Shown here in pieces: positions 1 through 8,479 of a stretch of 27,980 bases of DNA. Position 1 is the stretch's first letter. Every line of letters starts with the position of its first letter. This stretch comes from a bacterium (GTDB lineage Bacteria > UBA9089 > CG2-30-40-21 > SBAY01): NCBI GenBank assembly GCA_040757115.1, contig JBFLYA010000026.1, forward strand, positions 1-27,980, in the 5' to 3' direction. Both the position numbers and the translations under genes were made by a program. The notes under the pieces were generated by a model. It was not told the DNA's origin and searched no databases. It saw only the letters and a list, made by a program, of their open reading frames with translations.

Positions 1-40
1 ACTAATAATTAATTTTTTAATTTTATTTTCAACCCCCACC

Positions 41-56
41 CCCCAATCTTGGGGGC
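41..56 (+). terminator. possible terminator hairpin of an upstream gene
   Basis: A C-rich arm (CCCCCA) and a G-rich arm (TGGGGG) form a short strong hairpin around an ATCT loop. It is followed only by CTTTA rather than a clear U tract. It could end transcription of a gene lying left of the window. The weak T tract keeps confidence low, and it could simply be one more intergenic palindrome. Confidence 0.3.
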
Positions 57-165
57 TTTAATAAGGAATTAGGATTGTGGCATTCAAAATGACCAACAAT
101 ATATATTATACGAGGACGATGAAAATGTAGTTTTGTAACTCAAGCAATTACAATAACTTACGAAC

Positions 166-217
166 ATTTTCAGGGGAAACGCTCATGAGTCTGCGACTCA
201 CAAATGACGATGAAAAT
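166..217 (+). repeat. structured repeat core, copy 1
   Basis: The unit runs from ATTTTCAGGGGAAACG to GACGATGAAAAT. The outer ends pair (ATTTTCA with TGAAAAT) and enclose an inner hairpin TGAGTC-tgc-GACTCA at 186-200. Three other copies keep the flanking sequence but have different inner stems that still pair. It lies about 180 nt upstream of the propeller-ATPase start, in the same orientation. Whether it acts as DNA (mobile element) or RNA (leader structure) cannot be decided here. Confidence 0.6.
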
Positions 218-398
218 TAATGGGACGCAGATTTACAGGATTTACAAGATAAAAACATCAAGAAACTCTAAGAAAATAACTATAGAAATACAATAATAAA
301 AAATTAATTTTAATCCTGTTCATCTGCGAAAATCTGCGTCCCATAAAATTAGAACCTGAAACACTGTAGATTGCGGATTAAAAAAGAGGTAAGGCTTG

Positions 399-3300
399 AT
401 GAAAAAGATGAATAAAACAGAAATAAAACTTGAGCTGAAGGAAAAATGGCAGACTTTTACAGAATGGTATGGATTGGCTGGTAATGCAATCTTTTCAATC
501 ATAGAGGATAGGCAGGGCAACTTATGGTTTGGAACTAATGGAGGGGTAACGATGTATGATGGGAAGGATTGGAAAACTTGGACAACCAGGGATGGATTGG
601 CTAGTGATGCAGTCCGGTCAATCATAGAGGACAGGAAAGGCAATCTATGGTTTGGAACTTGGGAAAAAGGGGTAAGCAGGTATGATGGAAGAAAGTGGAA
701 AACCTTTACAGAAAAGGATGGATTGGCTCATAATTGGGTCACTTCAATCCTAGAGGACAGGCAGGGCAATCTATGGTTTGGAACTGATAGAGGGGTAACG
801 ATGTATGATGGAAGGAAGTGGAAACCCTTTAGGAAAACCTTTACAGAAAAGGATGGATTGGCTAGTAATGCAGTCTGGTCAATCATAGAGGACAGGCAGG
901 GCAACCTATGGTTTGGGACCACTGGAGGGGTAAGTATGTATGATGGGAGGAATTGGAAAACCTGGACAACCAAGGATAGATTGGCTGGTGATAGAATCCT
1001 TTCAATCCTAGAGGACAGGCAAGGCAACCTATGGTTTGGAACTTGGAGAGGAGAGGTAAGGAGGTATGATGGGAAGGATTGGAAAACTTGGACAATCAAG
1101 GATGGATTGCATAGTAATAAAGTCCATTCAATCCTAGAGGACAGGCAGGGCAACCTATGGTTTGGAACTGATAGAGGAGAGGTAAAGAGGTATGATGGAA
1201 GGAATTGGAAAACTTGGACAACCAAGGATAGATTGGCTAGTAATGAAGTCCGGTCAATTATAGAGGACAGACAAGGCAATCTGTGGTTTGGAACTGATAG
1301 AGGGGTAAGTATGTATGACGGAAGGGATTGGAAAACCTGGACAACCAAGAATGGATTGGCTGGTAATATCATAGAGGACAAGCAGGGTAATCTGTGGTTT
1401 GGAACTTGGGGAGGAGGGGTAACGATGTACGATGGAAAGGAGTGGAAAACCTGGACAACCAAGGATGGATTGGCTGGTAATATAGTCCTTTCAATCATAG
1501 AGGACAGAAAGGCTAATCTATGGTTTGGAACTTATGGAGAAGGGGTAAGCAGATACACCCCAACCCATATCCTGGCAAAGGGCTACATGGATGATAACAA
1601 AGGCTTGCTTTATCCGGTTATCTACCAAATATTTGAGGAGGCAAAAGAGCCTTCCTCTTCTCTCAAAGACCTTTGTGAGCTTTACCAGCAGGAAGGCAAT
1701 CAACAATTTGTCAATATCCTTAATGTCTATTACCAACTAAGCTTGTTTACAGAGACCAGCAGAGTAGGTGGAATGATTGCCAGACTAACCCAGAATCCCA
1801 AACCTATTCTATCAAGGCTGGTTGAGATACTTGCAGAGGCTAAAGGGCTTCCTCATGGTGATGAGGTTTATCTTACCTACAAAGTCTTCTATCAGCTTAC
1901 CAATTGCCGGGCAATTGAGGATATTATCATCACCAGGGTTGATCTAAATAAGCTGTTTAAATGTGAAGATGTATTGCGGAAAGGGACAATGAATGCTTTC
2001 AAGGGATTGAATGAGATTATAGAAGCCCTATCTAAGTATGAAGAGGTAGAAGAGGTTGAGGCTAAATCAAGCTATCTTACAGGTTCAATAAGTTTATGTG
2101 AGGAGGCAACAAGGTTTGTTGATAAGGGGGTTTTAGAGCCAGAAAGGACACTTTTGCTCTATCTCCTTCCCCAGATTAGGGAAATCATTGGAAGGGCACT
2201 TAAAGCCCTTACCGGAAGGGCAGAGATTGTATGTGAGCTTAAGACAAAAGAGATGCCATTCAGGGATGAGATAGAGGTAGTCTTAGAGGTTAGGAACATA
2301 GGAAATAGTGTAGCAGATGATATAGATATTGAGATTTTAACCTCTAATGATTATAAGTTTGGGATGACGGGGATAGCTGTATCTCCTATTTCTCCCAGGA
2401 AAGCTAGACAGGTCTCCTTTAGACTTAACCCTCTGAAAAAAGGGCAAATTAGATTGCAATTCAGGATTACCTACAGCGACTTTGAGGCAAAGGGAAAGAC
2501 AATAGATTTTGCTGACCAGATAAGTTTTATTGAAAGGCAGGAGACAGAATTTAGGGAGATTGAAAGTCCTTATATAACTGGTCTTCCTCTTGCTCCCCAG
2601 AGCACGCTTTTCGTTGGTCGAAGTGAAGCGTTTGACTTCATAGAGCGATACTTAAAATCGGTCTCCAAAAAGAATATTTTAGTTCTTACTGGCCAGCGAA
2701 GATTAGGAAAAACCTCTTTGCTTAATCAAGTAATCGTCAAATTTAGCTCTAATTATCTCCCTGTATTAATAGATGTTCAGGGAATAGACAGTGATTCAAC
2801 AGAGGCTAAGTTTCTGCTTACGCTTTCAGAAAAGATTCAAGAGTCAGCAGAAAATCAGGGAATTGAGCTTGAGCTACCCCCAAAAGAAGAATTTTATGAA
2901 AGACCCGCTTCTACCTTTGAGCGATTGTTCCTAAAAAAGGTCTATAAGCTATTGGGAGAAAAACAAATTCTTCTTATGTTTGATGAATTTGAGAGTTTTG
3001 AAAAAAAGGATGGATTGATGAGGGAAGATATATTCGATTATCTTCGCCACTTAATGCAACATACTCAGATTTCCTTTATCTTTACGGGCACCCATCGTTT
3101 AGAAGAAATGACTGGTAATTACTGGAATGTTTTATTTAATATAGGACTTTACCATCAGATTGGGGTTTTGAAAGAAAAAGAGAGTATCTCTTTAATCGTT
3201 AATCCAACAAAACAAGCTATGACATACGATAAGTTAGCTATTGACCGGATACTCAACCTGACTGCAGGACATCCTTACTTTATCCAGCTCATCTGTGATG

Positions 3301-3719
3301 AATTGGTCCATTTGCATAACAGAGAAAGAAAAAGTTATATAACCATTGAAGATGTAAATAATCAACTGGCAGAGATTATTAAATCAGGCTATAATCATTT
3401 TAAATTTATCTGGGATACAACTTCAAATAGAGAAAAGCTCTTACTCTCATTACTTCCCAAACTTCTTCCAATGTGGGAATCAAAAATTACCCTGTCAAAT
3501 ATTATCATTGCTTTAGCCGAAAATAAAATCCAGGCTAAAAAAGAGGATGTTACAGAAACATTAAGAAATCTTATGGCTAAAGAGATTGTCCAGGATATCT
3601 CAATAGATGGCATATCCGGTCATTATCGGTTCAAGGGGGATATTTACCGGGTGTGGTTAGAAAGGTATAAAAAGAGGGCGATAGATGAAGAAAAGATTAC
3701 CTGGGAGGAAAATGATTGA
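399..3719 (+). CDS. Reg_prop beta-propeller / AAA-type P-loop ATPase fusion
   Basis: A cytoplasmic sensor-switch protein of 1106 residues with no signal peptide or membrane segment. Residues about 20-385 hold nine copies of a Reg_prop blade (GNLWFGT...YDG..WKT.T..DGL..N.V.SI.ED). A helical region follows to about 608, then a CARDB/NEW3-like beta domain at about 609-700. An AAA/STAND-like ATPase comes last, with Walker A GQRRLGKTS at 765-773 and Walker B LLMFDEFE (D862-E863). Reg_prop propellers usually sit in the periplasmic part of hybrid two-component sensors, so a cytoplasmic propeller driving an NTPase is unusual; a role as ligand-gated switch is inferred. I chose ATG 399 (AAGAGG at 384-389, 9-nt spacing) over the adjacent TTG at 396. 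The stop overlaps the next ATG as TGATG, which implies translational coupling. Confidence 0.85.
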   Translation: MKKMNKTEIKLELKEKWQTFTEWYGLAGNAIFSIIEDRQGNLWFGTNGGVTMYDGKDWKTWTTRDGLASDAVRSIIEDRKGNLWFGTWEKGVSRYDGRKWKTFTEKDGLAHNWVTSILEDRQGNLWFGTDRGVTMYDGRKWKPFRKTFTEKDGLASNAVWSIIEDRQGNLWFGTTGGVSMYDGRNWKTWTTKDRLAGDRILSILEDRQGNLWFGTWRGEVRRYDGKDWKTWTIKDGLHSNKVHSILEDRQGNLWFGTDRGEVKRYDGRNWKTWTTKDRLASNEVRSIIEDRQGNLWFGTDRGVSMYDGRDWKTWTTKNGLAGNIIEDKQGNLWFGTWGGGVTMYDGKEWKTWTTKDGLAGNIVLSIIEDRKANLWFGTYGEGVSRYTPTHILAKGYMDDNKGLLYPVIYQIFEEAKEPSSSLKDLCELYQQEGNQQFVNILNVYYQLSLFTETSRVGGMIARLTQNPKPILSRLVEILAEAKGLPHGDEVYLTYKVFYQLTNCRAIEDIIITRVDLNKLFKCEDVLRKGTMNAFKGLNEIIEALSKYEEVEEVEAKSSYLTGSISLCEEATRFVDKGVLEPERTLLLYLLPQIREIIGRALKALTGRAEIVCELKTKEMPFRDEIEVVLEVRNIGNSVADDIDIEILTSNDYKFGMTGIAVSPISPRKARQVSFRLNPLKKGQIRLQFRITYSDFEAKGKTIDFADQISFIERQETEFREIESPYITGLPLAPQSTLFVGRSEAFDFIERYLKSVSKKNILVLTGQRRLGKTSLLNQVIVKFSSNYLPVLIDVQGIDSDSTEAKFLLTLSEKIQESAENQGIELELPPKEEFYERPASTFERLFLKKVYKLLGEKQILLMFDEFESFEKKDGLMREDIFDYLRHLMQHTQISFIFTGTHRLEEMTGNYWNVLFNIGLYHQIGVLKEKESISLIVNPTKQAMTYDKLAIDRILNLTAGHPYFIQLICDELVHLHNRERKSYITIEDVNNQLAEIIKSGYNHFKFIWDTTSNREKLLLSLLPKLLPMWESKITLSNIIIALAENKIQAKKEDVTETLRNLMAKEIVQDISIDGISGHYRFKGDIYRVWLERYKKRAIDEEKITWEEND
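453..1556 (+). repeat. nine near-identical propeller blade repeats within the gene
   Basis: The word coding NLWFGT occurs nine times at roughly 111-135-nt intervals, and much of each unit is nearly identical at the DNA level. Blade 7 lacks about five residues between GLAGN and IIED. Blade 3 carries a small internal duplication (KPFRKTFTEKDG). This suggests recent amplification or homogenisation by recombination. Confidence 0.85.
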
Positions 3720-5278
3720 TGGAAGATAAAGAGACCTTAAGATGGTATCTTCAAAGGAAAGACAACAAACTCTATCGTAAATTTGCTTCCATTGTTGATG
3801 ACCTTAAGCCAATTCTTAATAGAGCAAACCAACGCTACTATTCTGACCATGGGGAGGAGCACTGTAAAAATGTAGAGAAGAACTTAGATGAGCTTCTGCC
3901 AAAAAAGATAAAGAATGATATGCCTCCTGAGGAAATATTCTGCCTTCTTCTTTCTATCTGGTTTCATGACATTGGTTTGATTGTTGAAATGAAAGAGGAA
4001 GAACCCTACAAGGAAAGGAGAGCTACTCATTCAGAGAGGACATACAACTATATCCATCAAAATTATGAATACTGGAGATTAGATGAGCCTTATGCTTTTG
4101 CCATAAAAGAGATATGCTATGCCCATTCGGGAAGTATAGAAAAAATGAAAGAGATTAGCCAAAGCCCAATAATTATTGGTCGTTCTTATGTCAGAACTAA
4201 GTTTTTGGCAGGACTTTTGAGAATTGCAGATGAACTTGATATTGGCTTTTGGAAGGTTCCTGCTGAATTACTAAGGCTTTGGAAGGTGCCTGAGCAAGAG
4301 ATGCCTTTTTTATTGAAAGACAGGCTAACCTCAGGAATAAAGATTGACCCTGACCTTTTTGAGATTAGAATTAACTTGCTCCTGAAGGAAAAAGATAGGG
4401 AATTTTCTGATAAGATTGAAGAAATGATAGAGAAAAAGATTAAGAATGAGCTTATCTGCCTTAGGGAGACTCTTAGAGAGAATAACTTAGGCTATAGGGA
4501 TGTAGATATAATTGTAACAAATTTTGGTCTGCCAAAGACTGCTATACCCGAAGAAAAACCATCGCCACCAAAAATCATACCGGAAAATCCCTATATCTCA
4601 GGGGTGCCAATAAGAGAACCAGAGGATTTCTTTGGACGGCAGGAAGAGATAAAAAGGATAATTATGCGTCTAAATAAAGGAGAATCTTCCTCTATTATTG
4701 GCCCGAGAAAAATAGGTAAGACATCCCTTCTTTATCAACTTATCCATCCTTCCAAACTAAAAGAAGAATATGGAGTAAATCCTGAAGAGTATATATTTGC
4801 TTTTATTGATTTGCAGGGGAAAAGAGAATATACAGAGGCAGAGATGGTTAATCTTTTCTCTACACAAATAGGTAGAAAAGAGAACAAAGCCTCCTTTGAA
4901 TCGCTTGCAAAAGGATTGAAAGGGCTTAAAAATAATGGGCAAAAGACAGTCTTTATCCTTGATGAATTTGAGAATATGTGTGAGAATAAGAAAATAACCT
5001 CCAATTTTTATGGGAATTTGCGGTCATTGAATCAGGCATTCTTATGCTCTTATGTAACCACTTCTATGAAATCATTGGCTGATTTGACAGATGATAAAGA
5101 GATAAAAGATTCTCCATTCTTTAATATCTTTGAATCCATCTACTTAGGGGTATTGACGATGGAAGAAGCAAAGGATTTAATAGTTCTTCCTGCAAAAAGA
5201 AGGGAATTGATTTATCTAAATACTCTCAGTTTATTCTGGGTTATACGGGTTATCACCCATTTTTTATTCAAGTTTTAG
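3719..5278 (+). CDS. HD-domain phosphohydrolase / P-loop ATPase fusion, frame broken near the 3' end
   Basis: The N-terminal half shows an HD-superfamily metal site: SDHGEEH (H44, H48), the dyad H83-D84 in WFHDIG, H104, H136 in YAHSG, and D171 in RIADELD. After a linker, an ATPase begins at about residue 290 with NPYISGVPI...FFGR, which resembles the ATPase of the preceding gene. It has Walker A GPRKIGKTS at 328-336 and Walker B FILDEFE (D415-E416). HD enzymes hydrolyse phosphate esters, often nucleotides; the substrate here is unknown. Start: ATG 3719 with GGGAGG at 3703-3708, overlapping the upstream stop by one base. The open frame ends with an atypical tail (VIRVITHFLFKF). The expected continuation GYHPFFIQVLASYIF lies in another frame up to 5325, so a 1-nt shift near 5194-5198 has removed the true C-terminus in this reading. 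Confidence 0.8.
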   Translation: MEDKETLRWYLQRKDNKLYRKFASIVDDLKPILNRANQRYYSDHGEEHCKNVEKNLDELLPKKIKNDMPPEEIFCLLLSIWFHDIGLIVEMKEEEPYKERRATHSERTYNYIHQNYEYWRLDEPYAFAIKEICYAHSGSIEKMKEISQSPIIIGRSYVRTKFLAGLLRIADELDIGFWKVPAELLRLWKVPEQEMPFLLKDRLTSGIKIDPDLFEIRINLLLKEKDREFSDKIEEMIEKKIKNELICLRETLRENNLGYRDVDIIVTNFGLPKTAIPEEKPSPPKIIPENPYISGVPIREPEDFFGRQEEIKRIIMRLNKGESSSIIGPRKIGKTSLLYQLIHPSKLKEEYGVNPEEYIFAFIDLQGKREYTEAEMVNLFSTQIGRKENKASFESLAKGLKGLKNNGQKTVFILDEFENMCENKKITSNFYGNLRSLNQAFLCSYVTTSMKSLADLTDDKEIKDSPFFNIFESIYLGVLTMEEAKDLIVLPAKRRELIYLNTLSLFWVIRVITHFLFKF

Positions 5279-5325
5279 CCTCTTATATATTTGATGAGAG
5301 AATTAAAGGAGAACTAAAGGAGTAA
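5199..5325 (+). other. out-of-frame C-terminal tail of the HD-ATPase
   Basis: Reading from about 5199 in the -1 frame gives GIDLSKYSQFILGYTGYHPF, followed by FIQVLASYIFDERIKGELKE and a TAA at 5323-5325. This matches the ATPase C-terminus of the upstream gene (LTAGHPYFIQLICDEL). Adding one A to the A5 run at 5194-5198 restores one 535-residue protein. The cause may be a real mutation, a slippage site or a base-calling error. The restored stop leaves only 8 nt before the next gene, as expected for an operon. Confidence 0.75.
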
Positions 5326-5333
5326 AAGCTAAA

Positions 5334-8300
5334 GTGGAACTAAAGGATATAAAGAGAAGATTTATGGAAGATATGGTTGGTTTCTTCCGATACGACTGGA
5401 AACACAGGAGTAGTCTTGAGAAGGAGATTATAAGGAGACTTGTGGAAAGCCCAGAGGAAGAAAAACAAAGAATTATTCAACACTATCTGGATAATCATAG
5501 AAAAGCAGTAGATGACCTGGTGCGTGGTGGATACATCATTTACGAAGAAGAAAAATATAAACTGGTGCCGGCTTTTATAGAAGGCGGCCTTGATTGGTCT
5601 GGGTATGATGAGGAAATAGATGAGAGGATATTAAAAGGAGCAGGAACAATTGAGTCACTCCTGAGAAGACGCAATGAGATTGACGAGATAATAAGGAAGG
5701 AATATAAACAGAAAATTACGGTTATGTTCACTGATATTGTTGGCTCAACTGAATATTTTCTCACAAAGGGTGATATTGCCGGAAGGGCAATGGTGCAAAG
5801 GCATAATGATATGCTTTTCCCGATAATTGAGAAACACAATGGTAAGATAATCAAGACAATTGGCGATGCGATTATGGCAGGGTTTGAGAAGGCACAAAAT
5901 GGGGTTCTTGTTGCAATTGAGATGCAGAAAGCTTTAGCAAAATATAACCAAGGGGCAGAGGATAAAATCCAGATTAGAATTGGTATTCACACAGGCTTGG
6001 CAATCACTGAGCCAGATGACATCTATGGCGATACAGTTCATATTGCCGCAAGGATTGAAGCATTGGCAGAAGGTGACCAAATTCTCATTTCTGGAGAAAT
6101 ATTCAAAGAGATTGAGCAAGAAGGGTTTAACCTCCGTTTCCATGGCAAATACCTGCTAAAAGGGCTGATAGAAGATGTGCCAATCTATGAGGTTCTTTGG
6201 GATGAGAGCCAAAAGCCAAGGAAACCTGAGATAAAGGTTAAGCCAGAAAAAGGACAGGTTAAAATGCCTCCCAGCCTGCATAACCAACTTCCACCTGAGC
6301 CAAATTTTGTGGGAAGGGTTGAAATGCTTAAGGCGATCACAGATTGGTACAAATCCCCTGAGGTAAAGATCGGCGCATTAGTTGGCTGGGGTGGGGTGGG
6401 AAAATCGGCATTAGTCAGAAAGTGGTATGATAGCTTAAAAGAAAATAACATCCATCCGGATGGCATATTCTGGTGGGATTTCTATAAGCTCCCTTCCCTT
6501 GACCATTTCATTGCCGCATTATTTGCTTATCTCTCTCAAGATAGATTCAAACTTGATGACTACAAGACATCATGGCAGAAGATAGACAAAATAAAAGAGC
6601 TTCTCCTTGAAAGGGAATATCTCATTATCTTAGATGGACTGGAACAGATGCAAAAATCGCAAACCGGCGAAGAATTTGGTAAGATGCAGCACCCAGAATT
6701 TACCGACTTACTCAAATACATTGCTGATGCAGATTTTAAAGGCTTGTGCCTGATCACTACAAGGTTCCCTTTAACTGACATCAAGAATTACCCAGGCTAT
6801 CAAAAGATTGAGATAGAGGAGTTACCAAAAGAGGATACCTGGCTATTGTTTCAAAGAATTGGTGTAAGAGGAACAGAGGATGAGATAGATGACATCTGGA
6901 AAGAATTTAAGGGCCATACCCTAAGCCTTGTTCTTTTGGCAAATTATTTAGGCCCTGGTGGTGATATTAAAAAAGCAAAGGAAATTCCTCCATTCTATTC
7001 TGACCAGAAGGCAGGGGGTAAGGCACATCGAATCCTTCTTTGGTATGATAAGCAATTAAATGAAGAACAAAGAAGATTTATGAAGATATTCTCCCTGTTT
7101 AGGGGTGCAGTCTCGGAAAGGGAGTTTAAGGAGGTATTCCAAACCAGGGTAGATTTTCATTTCCAGAGAATGCTAAATGACCTTTGCCAGAGAAGGCTCA
7201 TTACCAAAGGTTCTGATAATACCTACACCACCCATCCTTTAATCAAGGGCTACTTTGAGTCTATATTTGATAAAAAAGAAAAGAAGCTAACCCATAAAGC
7301 AATCTATGAATACTTTGGAAAGAAAGCGCCTGATAAGCCTGAAACATTAGACCAGATGCGCCCCCTGTTTGAGCAGGTATATCATGGATGTTCGGCTAGA
7401 CTTTATGATAAGGTGGATGAGGATGTTTATTGGGGGAAAATTCAACGGAGAGAAGAAGGTTTTCTGGTATACAAACTTGGTGTCTGGGAAACCGACCTAT
7501 CCCTTGTCAGAACCTTCTTTCCGGATGGTGATCTTTCAAAGATGCCCCTTGTAAGTGAGAAGAGGGTCCGGGGCTGGTTGCTCAATGAAGCAGGACTGGC
7601 ACTTCTTAATACAGGCCGGCCAAAAGAGGCAGAGGAGCTTTTCGTTCGAAAGACAAATATGCAAATCGAAGACAAAGACCGGAAAAACGCCTCTGCGGGT
7701 TATCAAAACCTGGCTGACCTCTGGTTTCGAGTAGGTAGGCTCAAGGAGGCAAATGAGAGTGCGAAAAAGGCCATTGAGATGGCAGAGAAAGCAGAGTCTG
7801 AGCAGTATATCGTAATTTCAAAAGCCTATCTTGCCTGGATACTTCATCTTGCGGGCAAGGATGAGGAGGCAGAAAAGGAGTTTCAGCAGGCAGATGAACT
7901 TTCAAGAAAGATCAGTGGGTATCAGCTTTATGCTATGCGGGGAATTTTCTATGCTGACTTCCTCCTCTCAATCAAGCAGATTGATGAGGCTTTTGAACTT
8001 ACCAAAGCAAACCTTAAGATCTGCCAGAGGAATAATTTTGTAAACGAGATCTCAAGATGTCACCGCTTACTGGGTGCAATTGAAAGGATAAAGGGGAAGC
8101 AGAAGGAAGCTGAGCCCCATCTTCAGGAGGCCCTTGAGATTGCCAGAAAAGTTGGCATGCCAGAGCTTGAAATCGAAGCCTTGCTTGAGTTGAGCAGGTT
8201 GTGGTTGGATATGAAAAGATATAAAGAGGCTATCTCTCAGGCAAACCAGGTCCTGAAGCTATGTGAAAGAACAGGCTTTTTACTCTACGAACCCGAGGCA

Positions 8301-8453
8301 GAGCTAATCTTAGCCAGGGCATATCTGGGGTTAAATGATCTTGACCAGACCAAAACCTTCGCCCAATCCGCTTACCAAAAAGCCAGCCAGATGCACTACC
8401 ACTGGCCCAGGGTTGAGGCTGAGCAGCTACTGCGAAATCTGAATCCGTGTTGA
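5334..8453 (+). CDS. class III nucleotide cyclase / STAND NTPase / TPR protein
   Basis: A 1039-residue soluble signalling protein. Residues 1-95 look helical or winged-helix-like. A class III cyclase domain spans about 127-290 with both metal aspartates (D134 in FTDIVGST, D178 in IGDAIMAGF), a substrate-side lysine (K174) and R240. The usual transition-state Asn is His236 (YGDTVHIAAR). The STAND/NB-ARC module starts at about 318 (PPEPNFVGR), with Walker A GWGGVGKSA 351-359, Walker B LIILDGLE (D434), an ITTR sensor and GHTLSLVLL. TPR repeats fill about 740-1039. Family knowledge says the cyclase makes cAMP or cGMP and STAND modules oligomerise on signal binding to TPRs; the coupling is inferred. 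The GTG start has GGAG at 5319-5322, 11 nt upstream; the first ATG (5364) is an alternative. It is the third gene of the apparent operon. Confidence 0.85.
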   Translation: MELKDIKRRFMEDMVGFFRYDWKHRSSLEKEIIRRLVESPEEEKQRIIQHYLDNHRKAVDDLVRGGYIIYEEEKYKLVPAFIEGGLDWSGYDEEIDERILKGAGTIESLLRRRNEIDEIIRKEYKQKITVMFTDIVGSTEYFLTKGDIAGRAMVQRHNDMLFPIIEKHNGKIIKTIGDAIMAGFEKAQNGVLVAIEMQKALAKYNQGAEDKIQIRIGIHTGLAITEPDDIYGDTVHIAARIEALAEGDQILISGEIFKEIEQEGFNLRFHGKYLLKGLIEDVPIYEVLWDESQKPRKPEIKVKPEKGQVKMPPSLHNQLPPEPNFVGRVEMLKAITDWYKSPEVKIGALVGWGGVGKSALVRKWYDSLKENNIHPDGIFWWDFYKLPSLDHFIAALFAYLSQDRFKLDDYKTSWQKIDKIKELLLEREYLIILDGLEQMQKSQTGEEFGKMQHPEFTDLLKYIADADFKGLCLITTRFPLTDIKNYPGYQKIEIEELPKEDTWLLFQRIGVRGTEDEIDDIWKEFKGHTLSLVLLANYLGPGGDIKKAKEIPPFYSDQKAGGKAHRILLWYDKQLNEEQRRFMKIFSLFRGAVSEREFKEVFQTRVDFHFQRMLNDLCQRRLITKGSDNTYTTHPLIKGYFESIFDKKEKKLTHKAIYEYFGKKAPDKPETLDQMRPLFEQVYHGCSARLYDKVDEDVYWGKIQRREEGFLVYKLGVWETDLSLVRTFFPDGDLSKMPLVSEKRVRGWLLNEAGLALLNTGRPKEAEELFVRKTNMQIEDKDRKNASAGYQNLADLWFRVGRLKEANESAKKAIEMAEKAESEQYIVISKAYLAWILHLAGKDEEAEKEFQQADELSRKISGYQLYAMRGIFYADFLLSIKQIDEAFELTKANLKICQRNNFVNEISRCHRLLGAIERIKGKQKEAEPHLQEALEIARKVGMPELEIEALLELSRLWLDMKRYKEAISQANQVLKLCERTGFLLYEPEAELILARAYLGLNDLDQTKTFAQSAYQKASQMHYHWPRVEAEQLLRNLNPC

Positions 8454-8479
8454 TTTGTGGGAATAGAAATAGAAAAAGT

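Larger units (their letters stand above)
1..398. other. intergenic region with palindromic repeats
   Basis: No gene is visible. From 111 on it holds a truncated copy of a repeat ending in GATGAAAAT, then a complete structured core (166-217, listed separately). An imperfect inverted repeat follows whose arms start ATGGGACGCAGATTT (about 223) and end AAATCTGCGTCCCAT (about 344). The same kind of arm text recurs at 22160-22185. I found no convincing promoter for the downstream operon. Confidence 0.6.

Noticed and set aside
166-217. Hammerhead-type ribozyme
   Set aside because: The GAAAC and CATGA words resemble hammerhead core boxes, but the CUGANGA box and the correct order of stems are absent on both strands.
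728-1498. Long open frame on the - strand opposite the propeller (256 codons)
   Set aside because: It arises from the repeated blade DNA read backwards; its protein is a low-complexity repeat with no known fold, and the + strand frame is clearly a Reg_prop propeller.
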